From Galaxea fascicularis (lineage: Eukaryota; Cnidaria; Anthozoa; Scleractinia; Euphylliidae), in contig OX419342.1 in assembly GCA_948470475.1 (NCBI GenBank), positions 4,693,701-4,757,700 of the forward strand: a stretch of 64,000 bases of DNA. Reading direction: 5' to 3'. A program made the position numbers and the translations under genes. Within the stretch, counting starts at the first letter, position 1; every line of letters starts with the position of its first letter. Shown here in pieces: positions 26,301 to 45,001 of the stretch. The notes beneath the pieces are model-generated. The model saw only the letters and a program-made list of their open reading frames with translations. It had not been told where the DNA came from and did not search any database.

Positions 26301-27634
26301 CTTCAATCTGTGGTTCGTTTTAAGACTATTTCTGTTGTGGAACAAACTGACTTTGGCTTGGAATGAAATGCCTTGAAACAAAATGACCAGATACCTTCAG
26401 ACATGGCTTTAAGAACTAACTCAATTTAATAATAATTTGCATTCATAACTATATTCAGGTGAGGGCATTATATTGTTCAAGATTCTGTCTCATAGTATAT
26501 AATAAAGAGAAAATGCATTCATATACTGTTCTGATTTCTGTTCAGACTATAATGGTCAAAATCTGTACCCAGTTTGAGACCTCTCAAAGTGGTTATGAGC
26601 CACTAAACTGAACTTGAGGTAGTAACAAAACGTAAGGGTGAGAGTGTACCTGTATGGTGGCCGAGCACTGCCACTGCAAATTTTTCTTTTTCTTTTTCTT
26701 TTTTTTTTTCTTTTTTTTTTGAGCAAATAAAATGTGAAACAAAATACAAATAAAATTAAAATGGAATACAATTGCAATGGCTGATGCATATGGAGTGGTT
26801 CCTTTTACCTTTGCGATCTTTTAAAATTATAATAATTCTTATTAATCTTTTTAAAATTAAAATTATAAGTGCTAAATTCAAGTGACACCAACATTTAATG
26901 GAACGATATGGGTGATCTTTCCACAGGTATTTGGTTTGTACAAAGGTATGCTGTCACCAATGGCTGGAATAGGGTTCATAAATGCCATTATTTTTGGCGT
27001 CCAGGCTAACGTTTTCCGTGTCTTGGAGCCAGGGCTGTCAGGTCAGTGCATTTCTGGGGCAGTCGCAGGTGCAGTTCAGTCCATTGTATGTTGCCCAATG
27101 GAATTAGCAAAAACCCGTGTACAAATTCAAAGCAAAAAAGTGAACACGCATGAGAGGTACCACGGTTCATTTGATTGCTTACAGAAAATCTTCAAGAAGA
27201 ATGGAATCAAAGGCTGTTACAGAGGTATGACGATAACACTTATCAGAGAAATTCCCAGCTTTGCAATCTACTTTGGAACATTTGAATTGTATTGTGTTGC
27301 ATTGACACCAAAAGGATCAAGCACTGATTGTATTGGACCTCTGGGATTGCTTTTGGCTGGTGGGATGAGTGGCATCTCATCTTGGGTTTTTACCTATCCT
27401 ATTGATGTTGTAAAATCAAGAATTCAAGCAGATGGAGATGGACAAGATCGAAAATATCGCAGCATTGTTGATTGTGTGAGAAAGACTTACAGGAGAGGTG
27501 GCTTGAATGCATTCTTACAGGGGCTCACAGCCACAGTTCTTAGAGCATTTCCAACCAATGCTGCCACATTTGCAACTGTCACAATAACCCTGAGATATGC
27601 AAGAAAGTATGAAAAACAGCTTGAACTGGCATAA
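20347..27634 (+). CDS. SLC25A29: Mitochondrial basic amino acid carrier, SLC25A29 type
   Basis: An SLC25 inner-membrane carrier; human SLC25A29 moves arginine, lysine and related amino acids. Exons: 20347-20380, 20505-20548, 20720-20797, 26927-27634 (864 nt, 287 aa). The protein begins MALDFVAGCLGG, almost identical to the human MALDFLAGCAGG, which fixes the start. The three carrier signatures are PFDTVK (residues 21-26), PMELAK (109-114) and PIDVVK (210-215), giving the usual three repeats with six membrane segments. Blocks typical of this subfamily are GLYKGM, CCPMELAKTR, SRIQADG and LRAFPTNAATFATVT. It lacks the long human C-terminal tail. The last exon holds over 80 percent of the protein. 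Intron 3 is 6.1 kb and full of transposons. SLC25A45 and SLC25A47 are the nearest alternatives but fit less well. Confidence 0.95.
21170..21260 (+). repeat. Degenerate repeats of gacaa(t/c)tagcccc
   Basis: The word gacaattagccc or gacaactagcccc appears three times within 90 bp, separated by ggactactcacc-like spacers. This is a short repeat fragment in SLC25A29 intron 3. Confidence 0.5.
21958..22922. mobile_element. 965-bp TIR transposon copy A, ATT target duplication
   Basis: The ends gtgtggttccagaaaatatc and its reverse complement continue into catacccccccacggaaga, about 38 bp of inverted repeat. It is flanked by att at 21955-21957 and 22923-22925. The subterminal parts are C-rich on one side and G-rich on the other. 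The interior matches the element at 34619-35593 in the opposite orientation. No intact transposase is seen, so it is non-autonomous. It sits in SLC25A29 intron 3. Confidence 0.88.
23485..23712 (+). repeat. 21-bp tandem array, left arm
   Basis: Alternating 21-bp units (aacacaacacaatatttgcg + a, aacacaacacagtattttcg + a) are clean near 23590-23710 and diverged before that. Because 21 is a multiple of 3, several frames stay open, producing false ORFs of about 90 aa. Confidence 0.85.
24124..24310 (+). pseudogene. Broken THAP-type zinc finger fragment
   Basis: From ATG 24124 the frame reads MPSGDHCAVWGC, then ILRFYSPKDNEDV. The N-terminal Cys pair (C-x4-C here) and the LRFYSPK block are typical of THAP DNA-binding domains in cnidarian transposon-related proteins. 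A one-base frame change after DNEDV is needed to reach WARAINRDQFN, which is the expected continuation. The second zinc pair (C..H) is not found. THAP domains occur in P-element, Kolobok and related transposases, which fits the fold-back setting. Confidence 0.6.
24477..24727 (-). pseudogene. Broken OTU-type cysteine protease fragment
   Basis: On the minus strand, from ATG 24727, the frame reads MASGNLPPQRREVVVRGDGN, then CFY, a stop, then TVALWRDEISDKKHEEIR and GTWAETVNIFSSA. GDGNCFY is the catalytic-cysteine loop of OTU deubiquitinase-like proteases (DGNC), normally followed by RA; here a TGA stop replaces the arginine. The downstream blocks ALW, HEEIR and GTWAE also fit OTU domains. The catalytic His region is not found. 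It is antisense to the THAP fragment's neighbour sequence, within the fold-back core. Confidence 0.6.
25160..25400 (-). repeat. 21-bp tandem array, right arm
   Basis: Reverse-complement counterpart of the array at 23485-23712 (units of tgttgtgtttcgaaaatact + g). It gives similar false ORFs on both strands. Confidence 0.85.
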
Positions 27635-28243
27635 AATGGGAACTTGGCATTCAAGCAGGAGTCAAGGGTGTTGGTCTTGTCAGTCATCACTTTGTTCATA
27701 ATTATATAGAACTTGATAGGCTGGGTAAGACTCTCTTACTTATTTCATTGGAAAATGCTGGCAGATACTGAAGTGATCCAAATGGAGTAACAAAACTTGA
27801 CCTCCACTTGGACAAATGCTTCCTAGTTAGGTAAAGCACTTCTTTATTACAGCCATGCTGAAAATAGAAAAGATGAGCCTTTTCTGCAAAAGAAAGATGT
27901 TTAAATGAGACTCCAAGGTGCATGCATTTTTGTTTTAGTGAACAGGAGATTTTGAAAGAAGGGTGGTCTACCATTTCTGATGACATCCATATACAACCAA
28001 TTTAATAATTTTTACTGGTCTGCAATATTAATGTAAGGCTTAAGGCTAGTGCTTGAATCCAAACTGCGTCATACATGCTGTAGCTGTGGCATTTTCCAAT
28101 GTGCTTACGTTCTTGTCAGGTCAGTCAGTTCTTACTGGAATGCACTGTCAGGTTGTAAGGCAGCCAACTGCCATTTCAAGTTTAAATAATCGTTTTGGAA
28201 AGCAAAATACTGCATTTGTGTAGTCAGTACTGGTGAATGGAAA

Positions 28244-28660
28244 GTGTGACCCCTACCCTGGATGCCATAGGTTATTTTTTCCTATGGAGGGAGGGAAATT
28301 ACACAGCAAAGCCACTGCCACAAGGCGGGAAGTGCTGAGAGGAAAGAAAATAACCTCAGGTCACACAAATACTGAACCTCATTTCCTTGCTGTGCTGTCA
28401 CCTGGGAAACCACGCTTTTCCCAAGCCAATCAGAGTTGTTGTTTCATGACACTTTCCCAGGTGACATGAAACAACAACTGTGATTGGCTCAAGAGAAACA
28501 TGGTTTCCCAGGCAACAGCTCAGCATGGAAATGATGTTCAGTATTTGTGCGACCAGAGGTTATGTTTTCTCTCTTGACGCTTTGCACCTCATGGCCGCAG
28601 CTTCATGTAATTTCCCTCCTCCAAAGGAAAAAAACACATACCCAGGGTATGTGACCCCAT
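28244..28660. mobile_element. 416-bp palindromic fold-back element
   Basis: The two halves are inverted copies meeting near 28455. Mirrored blocks are gtgacc with ccctgg, a ggagggaaattaca block, ataacctc(a/t)ggtc and gtttcccaggt. Near the centre gttgttgtttcatg is mirrored by catgaaacaacaac. ORFs inside are by-products. Confidence 0.8.
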
Positions 28661-29668
28661 GACCAAATAATAATTTAGTATTGTTTGCTTGTGTGGTTAA
28701 TTCATTGTAGGAAATGACAAATTTTTACTAGAGAGCTTATTTATTATTAGGTTACTCATTTAAAATGTGTGGTAGTGTAAATGTTTTTGTCTGGCTCTAA
28801 ATGGCCCTTTACACCTAATACATTTTAATGCAATGCAGTTGCAAGATTTAGCGACAGTTTCAAGATTAAGGTAAATGCATTTGTATCTAGACACTCAAAA
28901 GAGTGAAATGTAAGTAGTCATTCAAGAAACTTTTTGCTTGGGTTGAGAATAACGTATTGTGTACAGGTGTGTAAATTAAAATAAGGAACAAAGAAGAACA
29001 TGCACTGTATATAAGCTTACAATCTTTTGATACAAACCTTACAAGGATGTATACAGTGCAAATGGCTATTAATTTTATAGATTGGAAAACAGGCATGGTA
29101 TTGTTATATTTGTCTCTCTTTATTATGATAGGTGTTGTATTGTTTTAATGTAAATTGGTTCACATCTAAAAGAATGACACCTCTAAGGGCGTTTACCTGT
29201 TGTGTGTTTTTATTTGCTGCATGGCCCAAAATTCAAACCAGAAATCCCACTGGCCACCCATCAAAAGGTTCTCAAGGGTTTTGGCTGGTTTTGGAAAAAA
29301 TATTGGGGTAACTCAGGGGTAGACACATTCCTTGTGTAAAGTATATGAGGCCAAACTAGTTAGTTGTGAAAAGAGAGTTAAGCTGGCTCTCCTTGTTCTA
29401 CTGAAGATCACATTTTGAAATAGTATGCCTGAACACTTTATAGAGGACTCAAAGTGGTTACCAATAATCAACACTTGGAAAAGGTGATTTTACAATTATT
29501 GTTCACTCAGTGACCTGGCCTATGAATGGCAGCAAGGTTGCCGGTAATCTTGTATTGATAGAGGCCTCACTGCTTTTATCATGTAAATCATGTTTTTTGT
29601 AATGCTAACTAGTCGACATTTACACAAGAAAAGCAGAAAGGTTTGTATCAAAACGGGGTCACCCTTTG

Positions 29669-29836
29669 CTGGGCTGTCGCTAATTTTTGAAGTAGATGGG
29701 GATATACAAAAAAATAGCCGGGGATTCGAGTTGCTGTGGTGAAGTTAACATCCTGGTTTTATATCAAAGTAGCCGGGGAGATACCTCAAAATACGAGGAG
29801 AAAATCCCAGGCCCCCGGCCCTTAATGACAGCCCTG
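29669..29836. mobile_element. hAT-like MITE, copy 2
   Basis: Same family as 9295-9467: starts ctgggctgtcgctaattttt, ends aatgacagccctg. The interior has tagccggggat and atatcaaagtagccgggg. The left end has two mismatches, and the target duplication is unclear. Confidence 0.8.
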
Positions 29837-32310
29837 CTTAGCCTCGCTTCCGTTCACAGGCCAGGTAACTCAGCCACAACTGAAAAATGGTCTATTGGTG
29901 GAGCTAATTCATCAAATCACTTTGCTGATAAGCTTTGTTAAGTAGAAAGTGGCATAAGTCGTTTTGTACCCCGGAAAACAAAAATTCCGCAACTTCTCAA
30001 TTTTTCGCCCCACCAGCCAAGTTATGCGTAGGCCAGGTTAACTATCAAAGGCAGAGGAACGTTTTGAAACGTGGTTGGTTCAAATTTCCCAAAATGTAGT
30101 TTACGTAGTCCGTTGGCATGAGCAAACCTCTTTGCAGTCTTAACAGTGTCCAATGTGCCCGTTATCGATTGGTGACAATGCATAAGTAGGCAGTTGCCAA
30201 GACGACGAGACCATCCGTAGGAGTCTTGAGTCGTTGCACCTAATTAAACGATTTGAGAAATGTCACCAGTGGATATTTTGTGAAACCAATTATATGCTGC
30301 CAAAATGATATTTTCGGCACCGAAACATCATTCGTTGGGAGGACGTCCATCCCCCCCCCCCCCTCCTTCTCCGCCGGTTTTCAAGTTGGCCAAGCGAAGC
30401 TACCTCCTTCTCCCCCGCTCCCCCGTCTAAGACGTCAGGGAGTTTAAGGTTGTACGGCGACTGCAACGGCAAGGACAACATCAAAGCATTACGTTTACTG
30501 AGCAAAACATCAACTCTGCACATTCATCGCACTTTTGGGGTATATTTCTTCATAATTTCATGTTTCATGGAGGACGTTAACACCCAAACTTGGAACCGGT
30601 CCTTAGAATTTCGCTGCAGGAGAATTCACCACCAATTTAGTGAGGTTGAACACCGCGATGAAGTTTGTATAGATGATATTTTCGCTACCGTCACCGTCGG
30701 GGTATCTTTTAGTATCTTTAGGTAAAATTGTTTTTTCAACTTCAAAAAATTCTGGGGGGGAGCCTTGAGCCCCCCTCTCCCTCCCTCTGCTAAGGGCCAG
30801 GCTTTTAATCACATTAAAAACGACAAGGTCCCTGTATCATTATTTCACTGCTCCACTCACAAGTATGATCGTCCTGATTGTCCTGAAGGCTGAAGCTCAT
30901 GTTTGCAGGGCAGAAGCTCGCATGAAGCAAAACGAGGCAATTACCTCGTCTTGATTTTGGCTTTTTTTTTTTGGCACCAGTTTCACTTTGCAATAAGAAA
31001 GTGAACTTCTACACTTGCCCAAGATTGATTTCTCTGAAGAAAAATGCCACTGAAAATGCGTAAAAGAGCATTTCTGAGCCTCTACATTTCAAAATTATCT
31101 GGCGGGTTGGGAAGGGAGTGGGGGGGGGGGGGGGGCATGCTCCCAGACCCCCGTAGCGGCTCACGCCTTCGGCGCTCCAAACTTACCTCGTCTTGTTCTG
31201 AAGTCTGCCTACGGCTCTGGTTTGTGTTAGGATTCAGACATGTAAAGAGAATATTAAGGATTAAGTTGGGTTGAGATACGAGATGGAATTCCAAAGTGAC
31301 GAAATAGTGATGACGACGACGGCGATAATGATGACCATAACGATAACGCCCGACGGAGACGCCGAAGGATGACGATGATGACGATAACACCTGTACTGAT
31401 TCTACTCGGCAACTTTAAGGCAACTTTTTGCACTGCAAGCAACTTCAGGTGGCTCAAACACCAATTCTTTGATGAATTGATACTACCACAATTTTTTGTT
31501 TGTTTTCGTAAAAACGGTATCCAAAAATGCCCAATTATTTCTCAATTAGTTGTGACCATTTTTTTAATAAACGTATAATGTTACCATAGCAACATTACAG
31601 CCTTTATTTTAGCTTTATGGGCCTGAAACTCAAAAACGAGTTCGGTGACCCCTATTTTTTATTATTACATTGCCATCAGCATATCAAGATTCATCTTTCT
31701 GCAAAGTTTTAAAAAATTCTGCAGAGTAGCTTCAGTGCCTCCTTAATTTTTCGATAAGTTAAAGTGGCTCTGAACCTGCCCTAAGGAATTTGAGAAACTG
31801 CTAGCTAAAGTGAACTTTCCCCGAACTTTCCAGGAAACTATTTGCTTTCCAAAAGTGCTAGCTGACGTTTTTGACTGCCAAAAACAGCACCCTTCAGAAA
31901 ACGTCAGGGGCTATCATTTCCCTATTGTGAATTTTTTAGGCCTCGTTTCAGTTACGAAAATCCTTGTGCACTCTTTGGTTGACGCTGAAACCTTAAGTCA
32001 GACCTCCCTCCACCGAACAGATATCAACCGAAACTTGTCGTTGGGGCCTCTGATATAATGTAAGCGCTATAATAAATTTTATTTATTATTGTTATTATTA
32101 TTATGCTTATTATTAATGTTATTAACAACAAACTAATAAACTTACTTTTTGCCTCGCGGTGATGATGGTTTCTGCAATCTAGCAAATATAGGAAAATGAG
32201 CTTTGCAGCTTAATGTAGATACAATCACATTTATTCATATCGTTTTCTCGTCTGCTACTAAATTAATTTTCATCTCAGCAAAACAGGAAACAAACGTGCC
32301 AATTTATTTT

Positions 32311-38732
<6,422 letters not shown>

Positions 38733-41700
38733 AATTCTACTATCAAGAACACTGAGAAATATTTGTACAGATTTTCAAGGACAACAACTTTTAGGGTCAC
38801 TTTGGAATTCCAGATGACTGCTAGAATTTATAGAAGCAGCCTTGTACAGTTTACACTTGTATCCCTTCAAAGAGATGCACTTCACTTGTCCTACGCAATC
38901 CACCAAGGCAAAATGTGTGTCCCTTACTCTGGTATCCATTGCTGGGATTTTATTCTTGAGAAATTGGAAGATAAGAGCATAAGGGACAGTCAGCACAAGG
39001 AATGATTCTTAAAAGCATGTTTCAAAGTTAATGTGTTAGTTTTTAACTCTATCAGCCCATGATAAAGGGCTTTAATTCAACCCATCTGGGTCAGTAGAAT
39101 TCTGTGTTATTTTATGCAGTTTAATGACACTCCTACATCAATTCCCAGGGCTGTCACTAATTTTTGAAGTAGATGGGTATATGCTAAACATAGCCGAGAT
39201 TTGAGTTGCTGTAGTGAACTAAACTTGCTGGGTTTATATCAAAGTAGCCAGGGATATACTTTAAAAAAAAAAAGAGGGGAAATCCACCGCCCCCAGCTCT
39301 TAATGATAGCCCTGAATTCCTATCTCCGGCGGTGTCTGAATCAGTACACTACTGCATCATGTGGCTTACCTTTCATTAAAGAATACCAAAAGTCAAAGAA
39401 AGAATTTTGAAAATGGCAATTTGTTTCAGTATGGTGATAATGATGGTTTAAATATTTCCAAAAGCAAATTGATGTGGATGGTTATCCAGCAACATTTCCA
39501 CGTCTATCCCTTAAATTAAATAATTATTTACAAAAAAAAGAACTGGAGAACATTCTTTTGAACAATAAGGCCCTGAAATTTTAATGGTCATGATTCTGTG
39601 GGCTGATCATTTTAGTGAAAAGTAAGGCACGATGCAAGTTGTAAAGAGCTTATTCAGTTTTTGAGTCCATGTTGTTACTTTTGTCCATAAACCAGAAAAG
39701 TTAAACAATGTTTTCAAACGAAAGCTGTAAGAAGTAACCTTTTTAACCAGAATGACATTATTTCCTTGTAGTACATATAACTTGTTTTCACATCCCTAAG
39801 AATGCTGTGAATTTGTTCTTTCAAAAAGCATCAAGAACACGTAATAAAAATTCCCATAGTTACATGGTACAATCATTACTCTTAGTTTTTTAAGCATTTG
39901 AAAGGTGCACTGAACTATGCTTTACCTTCAGATCCTTCACAGTAGCTGTGGAAATTGTATTAAATCACTGTTTAACTGATATCAGTTATGTAAAGAATTG
40001 ACAATTCCATGCAGGTGAAAACAAATGCCCATTTACCTAAACGGATGCCTTGCCTAACACCAGTTCAAACGTCAACAAAAAATTAGTCAGGCAGTCTTTT
40101 TCTCTCATCTTCCATTGTGCTGTTTAGTTATAAAAACAAAGGAAGACCTTAACTAAAACAGTACAAAATTTGCACTACCACAGTTAATGGTCTCTCTTCT
40201 CTGTGCATTACTAATGCATCTATTGAGAAGTTGATATGCATAGGCTTACAAACTTAAAAGAACATTCCAATGTGTGTTTTCACTTTGACTGAAAATAAAC
40301 GGCTATTTGTAGACAGAATATTAGGATAGTTTTATTGTGCCAAGATTCAGATACTGTGGAGAGTACAATTCCCCCCCCCCCCCCCCAAAGTCAAACTAAG
40401 ATCTTTGTGTTCTCTCCTGAGCAATGATAGGAAATGTCTCTGGTGGTTACAAAAGCTGTGTCATACTCTTTTAGTCCTGGTGTTTTTTTCTCTTCTTCGA
40501 TCCTATTTACTGGTCCTTGAGCAGGATGGCAGAATTTTTAATTATGTCCTTCACTTGTTCAGTGAATTCATGTTAAGGGTACCATGCTGATAACATTGGT
40601 TAGAGCATCTAGCTACATTGGAAGTCATCTAGTCACAAGAAAGTTCTTGTCAAAGTAAGATTCTGTATGTGTACATCAATTGAGTGGTAGTGTAGATATG
40701 AGCATTTTAACTTTACGGAAAATGGTGGCTGACATGCCTGTAGGATAACCAAAATTGTAAGCTGGTTTAAGCAGGGAATGACTTCAATCAACATTGTCAC
40801 ATCTTATGAGAAAGTGTGTGCATCTCTCAGACTTCAAAATAATAGAACACTCACCTTCAAGCAAAAATGCCACAGAGAGAATTTCCTCATCAGCATTGTT
40901 TCAGTATGGCATTTCAGCTATAAGCAATTATTTTGCTTTGGTTGGCAGGTGTGTTCCTAAGCAATTATAGGAGCATACATTGTGCATGTTGGTTCTTGGT
41001 TCCATGGCAACAGCTTGCAATAAATATTTTTAGTGAGTAAGGGAAGCATATTTATTTTAGAACCATGTGATTTAAGGATATGAATGTACAACATGAAAAC
41101 ATGTTTTGTGGAATGAAATGCAATATTGTCAACTCCTTAAATATATTGTTTGTAAACAAGGCCACATGAACCATCCTCTAGTCGTGTATGAGCAAATTCT
41201 AATTTTTCTTCACCCTTTTTTGCTCCAACCTTGGGTGACCCTAGTGAAATGTGTTTTTGCAACAATTATGTATAACAAAAGAAAAACTGATTCTAAGAAT
41301 CTCCAGGGACTGAAAATGAGGCACACAAATTTGGTCTACTCTTCGACAGTGAAAACATTCAATTTCAGTGCATTTGTTTTAGGTTTTGTGAAGATGTATA
41401 TGCTTTAGAAATATATGTACAGGAAAATAACTAAGTTTTGTAACATTAGTCAGAGCATACAAAATATTTAACTGTTACCAAAATAAATTCATTTCATTAC
41501 TTCATTGGAGAAGTTTACTGTGTTTTGACCTGCAAGCAACACCACCCTACCCTTCCCAGTTACAACAACTGTCCTAGCCCTGGTTCAAATATCAACCTAA
41601 AATTCCTCTGGGGAGGGGAAAGGAACTTTCTTTATCAGAATCTTCCACACAGAAGAACCGAAATTAATACCAAATGAATACAGAAGATACAAAAGTCGTT

Positions 41701-42238
41701 GATACTGATGGAAAACCTAACTTCATGAAATTGTTATCTTGACAGTCAAGGTTATAAAACACACCGTCGTTCAAGTCGCGAGGAGTATTTAAAAAAGCGC
41801 CTGACTTATAAAGAGAAGTGCTGAGTTGGGCCTTTTTAACGGATTCAAGCAGCTCAAAAGCACTTGAAATCCCTACTCTATAACAAAATGATTACAGCAA
41901 CCCTTAACTCAGATACACAAATTCTTGGGGACTGGTCATTATTTAGAAGGGGGGGCGGTGCTAGTGCAAATGGAGAGAGGGGTTCCTCAAATTCTCTTGA
42001 CCAGGAGCCCATGCTTGACCCTTCCCTTGTGAAACGCATTTCTTGCCGACCCTCCTCCTCAAAACGTGTGCATGGTGTGCATACATTTAGGTGACCGCTA
42101 CTTCTTTTCCCACCAGCACCTGCCACCGCCTTCACCAGTCCTCACTCCAACATCACGATCGAAGCGTCGATCGAAGGAACTTGGTACGATATTTGTTTTT
42201 CCGCTGGCCAGTATAACATTGTGTGTTCAACTTGCATC
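38733..42238. other. Intergenic YY1 to TIMM50
   Basis: No gene is recognised. It holds the YY1 3' UTR (AATAAA candidates near 40292 and at 41019), a hAT-like MITE, a C run of 16 near 40371, a decayed tRNA-like stretch at about 40595-40680 and the presumed TIMM50 promoter. Short ORFs at 41864-42135 show no family resemblance. Confidence 0.6.
39146..39314. mobile_element. hAT-like MITE, copy 3, flanked by aattcc
   Basis: Starts cagggctgtcactaattttt and ends aatgatagccctg. The direct flanks aattcc are exact on both sides (39140-39145 and 39315-39320). The interior is aaagtagccagggatatac and an A run. Same family as 9295 and 29669. Confidence 0.85.
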
Positions 42239-44968
42239 ATGGCGGTCTCAATTTTCTCAACTTGTCGATTACTCAGTTCTACAATATGCAACAGAATTTG
42301 CATGAGTTGTCCAATTATACAGTTCTCTTCCTTTTCTTGCACAGGAAGATTCCTACGATCGAGTAATAGACTGCCTTTGCGATGTCCGCGAGCTTATTAT
42401 TACGTGAAACCAAAGGAGAAGAAAGGCCCGACCTTGAAAAGTTGGCTCATGTTCGGTGCAGGTTGCGTGGCACTAGCCACGGGAGCTGTGATTTATGTTG
42501 GTAAGGGATTTTTGATATTCATTTTCGATGCCTTAACTTAAATTTGTTTTGACTTTTCTCTATGACACCAATCTGCCTTCAATTCAGTACGAGCAAGTCT
42601 TGCGTAATTGTCATATTAAATTCGTTACGTTGCAAATAAAGGAATACACGGACTTTACTACTGTGTAAGCGACACTCCGATTGAATGAGCATTCAACCAC
42701 TTGAAGTCCCTGACAGATGGAATCATGTTTTTCAGTAGGCAATGTCACTTGGAAAGGGGGGATGGGGGAAGGGGGGGGGGGGGGGTCAATGTCATTGAAG
42801 AGATTTTCAGGCGGGGTTGGTCAGATGGGTGGGGGGGGGGAATCTCCAGAGGTTGGCATCTCGGAGATGGGGAGGGGAAAAGGAATGGTGCTAGAGCTGG
42901 TACCCTCATGCTGGGTATTCTGTAACAGATTGGCACCTCATCCAGGGATTAGCAAATCCTTTATATTGCAGGAAATGGTGAATAACTTGTTCTGCAACTT
43001 GTGAGCAGCTTAACCTTCTTCACGGAAGTAGTATTCCTTCCTTTATTACTTCATAAGGGAACACAGACTATCCAATCTTGGAAAGTGAAACAAAAGGAAC
43101 TGGCTGTCTTAATCTGCATGTCTTGCATTTTTTGTCTAGGTTGGCCTGAGCATGATGCAGACAATGTAAGTTCAGTTTATAATCCCAAATCATATCAAGT
43201 TGAGGTTTCCACCAATTCAATCAAACTCTAATTCACTCTTTGTACCTCACAAGGTACAATTATAAGAAAATCAAAATGAAAAAAGTTTTTTTCCTTTTTC
43301 AGTCAAAAGATCCTTACAAGAATGGTAAGTGTATTCAAGAAAAGCCTTTCAGGAAAATTGCACATCTGAAGAAAACATGCATTCTGAAACACTATCATTT
43401 TTTTGACAGATCCAGTACCAATGCAGTACATTTATAGAACAAGAGACAAGTTGTGGGAATTTTATGAGGTTTTTTTTATTTTTATCTGTTATAGCAATAA
43501 AAATTGTGATTTTTGCCTAGTTTTGTCTTCGATATGGTACAATACATTATTTATTTTTTAAAGAGGGTAAAGACATGTTAACCCAATAATAGAGTTTTCT
43601 AACACATGGTCCTCTAGGTTAGCACCAAGGCTGGTCACAGCCAAGGTTCATTACCGGTACATCCCTAATGGTTCTTTTACCAGTGTGTTCTTTTGCATCC
43701 CACATCCCACAGAATCAAATTGTGAAGAGTTGTGAGATGGGACGTCCAGTTTATGGTCCTTATCTAAGAAGACTAGAAAGTATACCGGTAACCATTTGCA
43801 GATGTCATTGCAAAGGAAGCGCTTTCTCCCCAGTTATTTAAAGACCCTGAGTGTTGGTCTGGCTGAGGCTTGAGCCAAGAGTTTCAATTTCTTCCCTACA
43901 ACCTTGATTTGCCATCAACTTTGTTTCAAAACAGATGTTTGCAGAGCCATCAAGCAAAATGCTGTTACCTGAACCCCTTCAAGAGCCATACTACCAACCC
44001 CCTTATACACTAGTGCTGGAGTTAAAAGATGTCCTGGTACACCCAGAATATGATGTAAGTGATTAACAGGAAGAATTACTTTGTCAGTGCCATGAATTCA
44101 GAATTTGATTTTGTCCCAAGGGGAAACCAATTCAACTTATTGGGAGATAAATGGCTTTTTACATCTGACAAAAGAAATATTGATTTTCTCACATGTTTAG
44201 TAAAAGTCTCGTAAAAGTCATAAGCCATTTCCTCAAACATGGTTATTGCCTTTCAAAGAATTTTGGCAGTGGGACAGGTTGATTATCTGTAATTTATTTT
44301 TGTTGACTTGATGATCTGAAGCTCCTTAGTTAACATCCTTGGTATTTAATTTGTAGCGTAAGAGTGGCTGGCGATTCAGGAAGAGGCCTGGAGTGGATGC
44401 TTTCCTTAACCAGCTTGGTCCACCATTATTTGAGGTTGTCATCTACACGCATGAAGCTGGATTTGTAAGTATTAATAATAGACATATATCTTATTGAACT
44501 CTTTAAATGTTTTTCTGGTACCCATTGGAGGAATTGTGCTTGAAAAGCAAAATATTTTATCTCAGATGATCACCATTTGGCTGTAAAGGACCTAAGTGTG
44601 ATCAGCATCAAATTTCTCCTTTTAATATCAATGCTTTATAAAACAGAGTGGTCACAAGAATTAAGGACAGGATCACACAAGATGAATTTGCTTGATATTG
44701 TAACAATTTCTCCCTACTACTTCTATAAGAAATGTGTAGGGCAACAAATGAGAATTTAAATTTTGATCTTAAAGGGCCCCAGTCAGCCTCCGCCATTTTC
44801 AATGCCATCGAAATTATTGATAATGCATGGTGAAGCGAAATCTTATTGCTTTATTGTAAGTTGTGTTCCTGAAAGTATGTTTAATTATCTGTTGTAGTTC
44901 CACAGTGATTTCCTTTGTTTCGACGTCCTTGCAATAAAATATAAGAGCCAAATTCTCGCTTGTAAACC

Positions 44969-45001
<33 letters not shown>

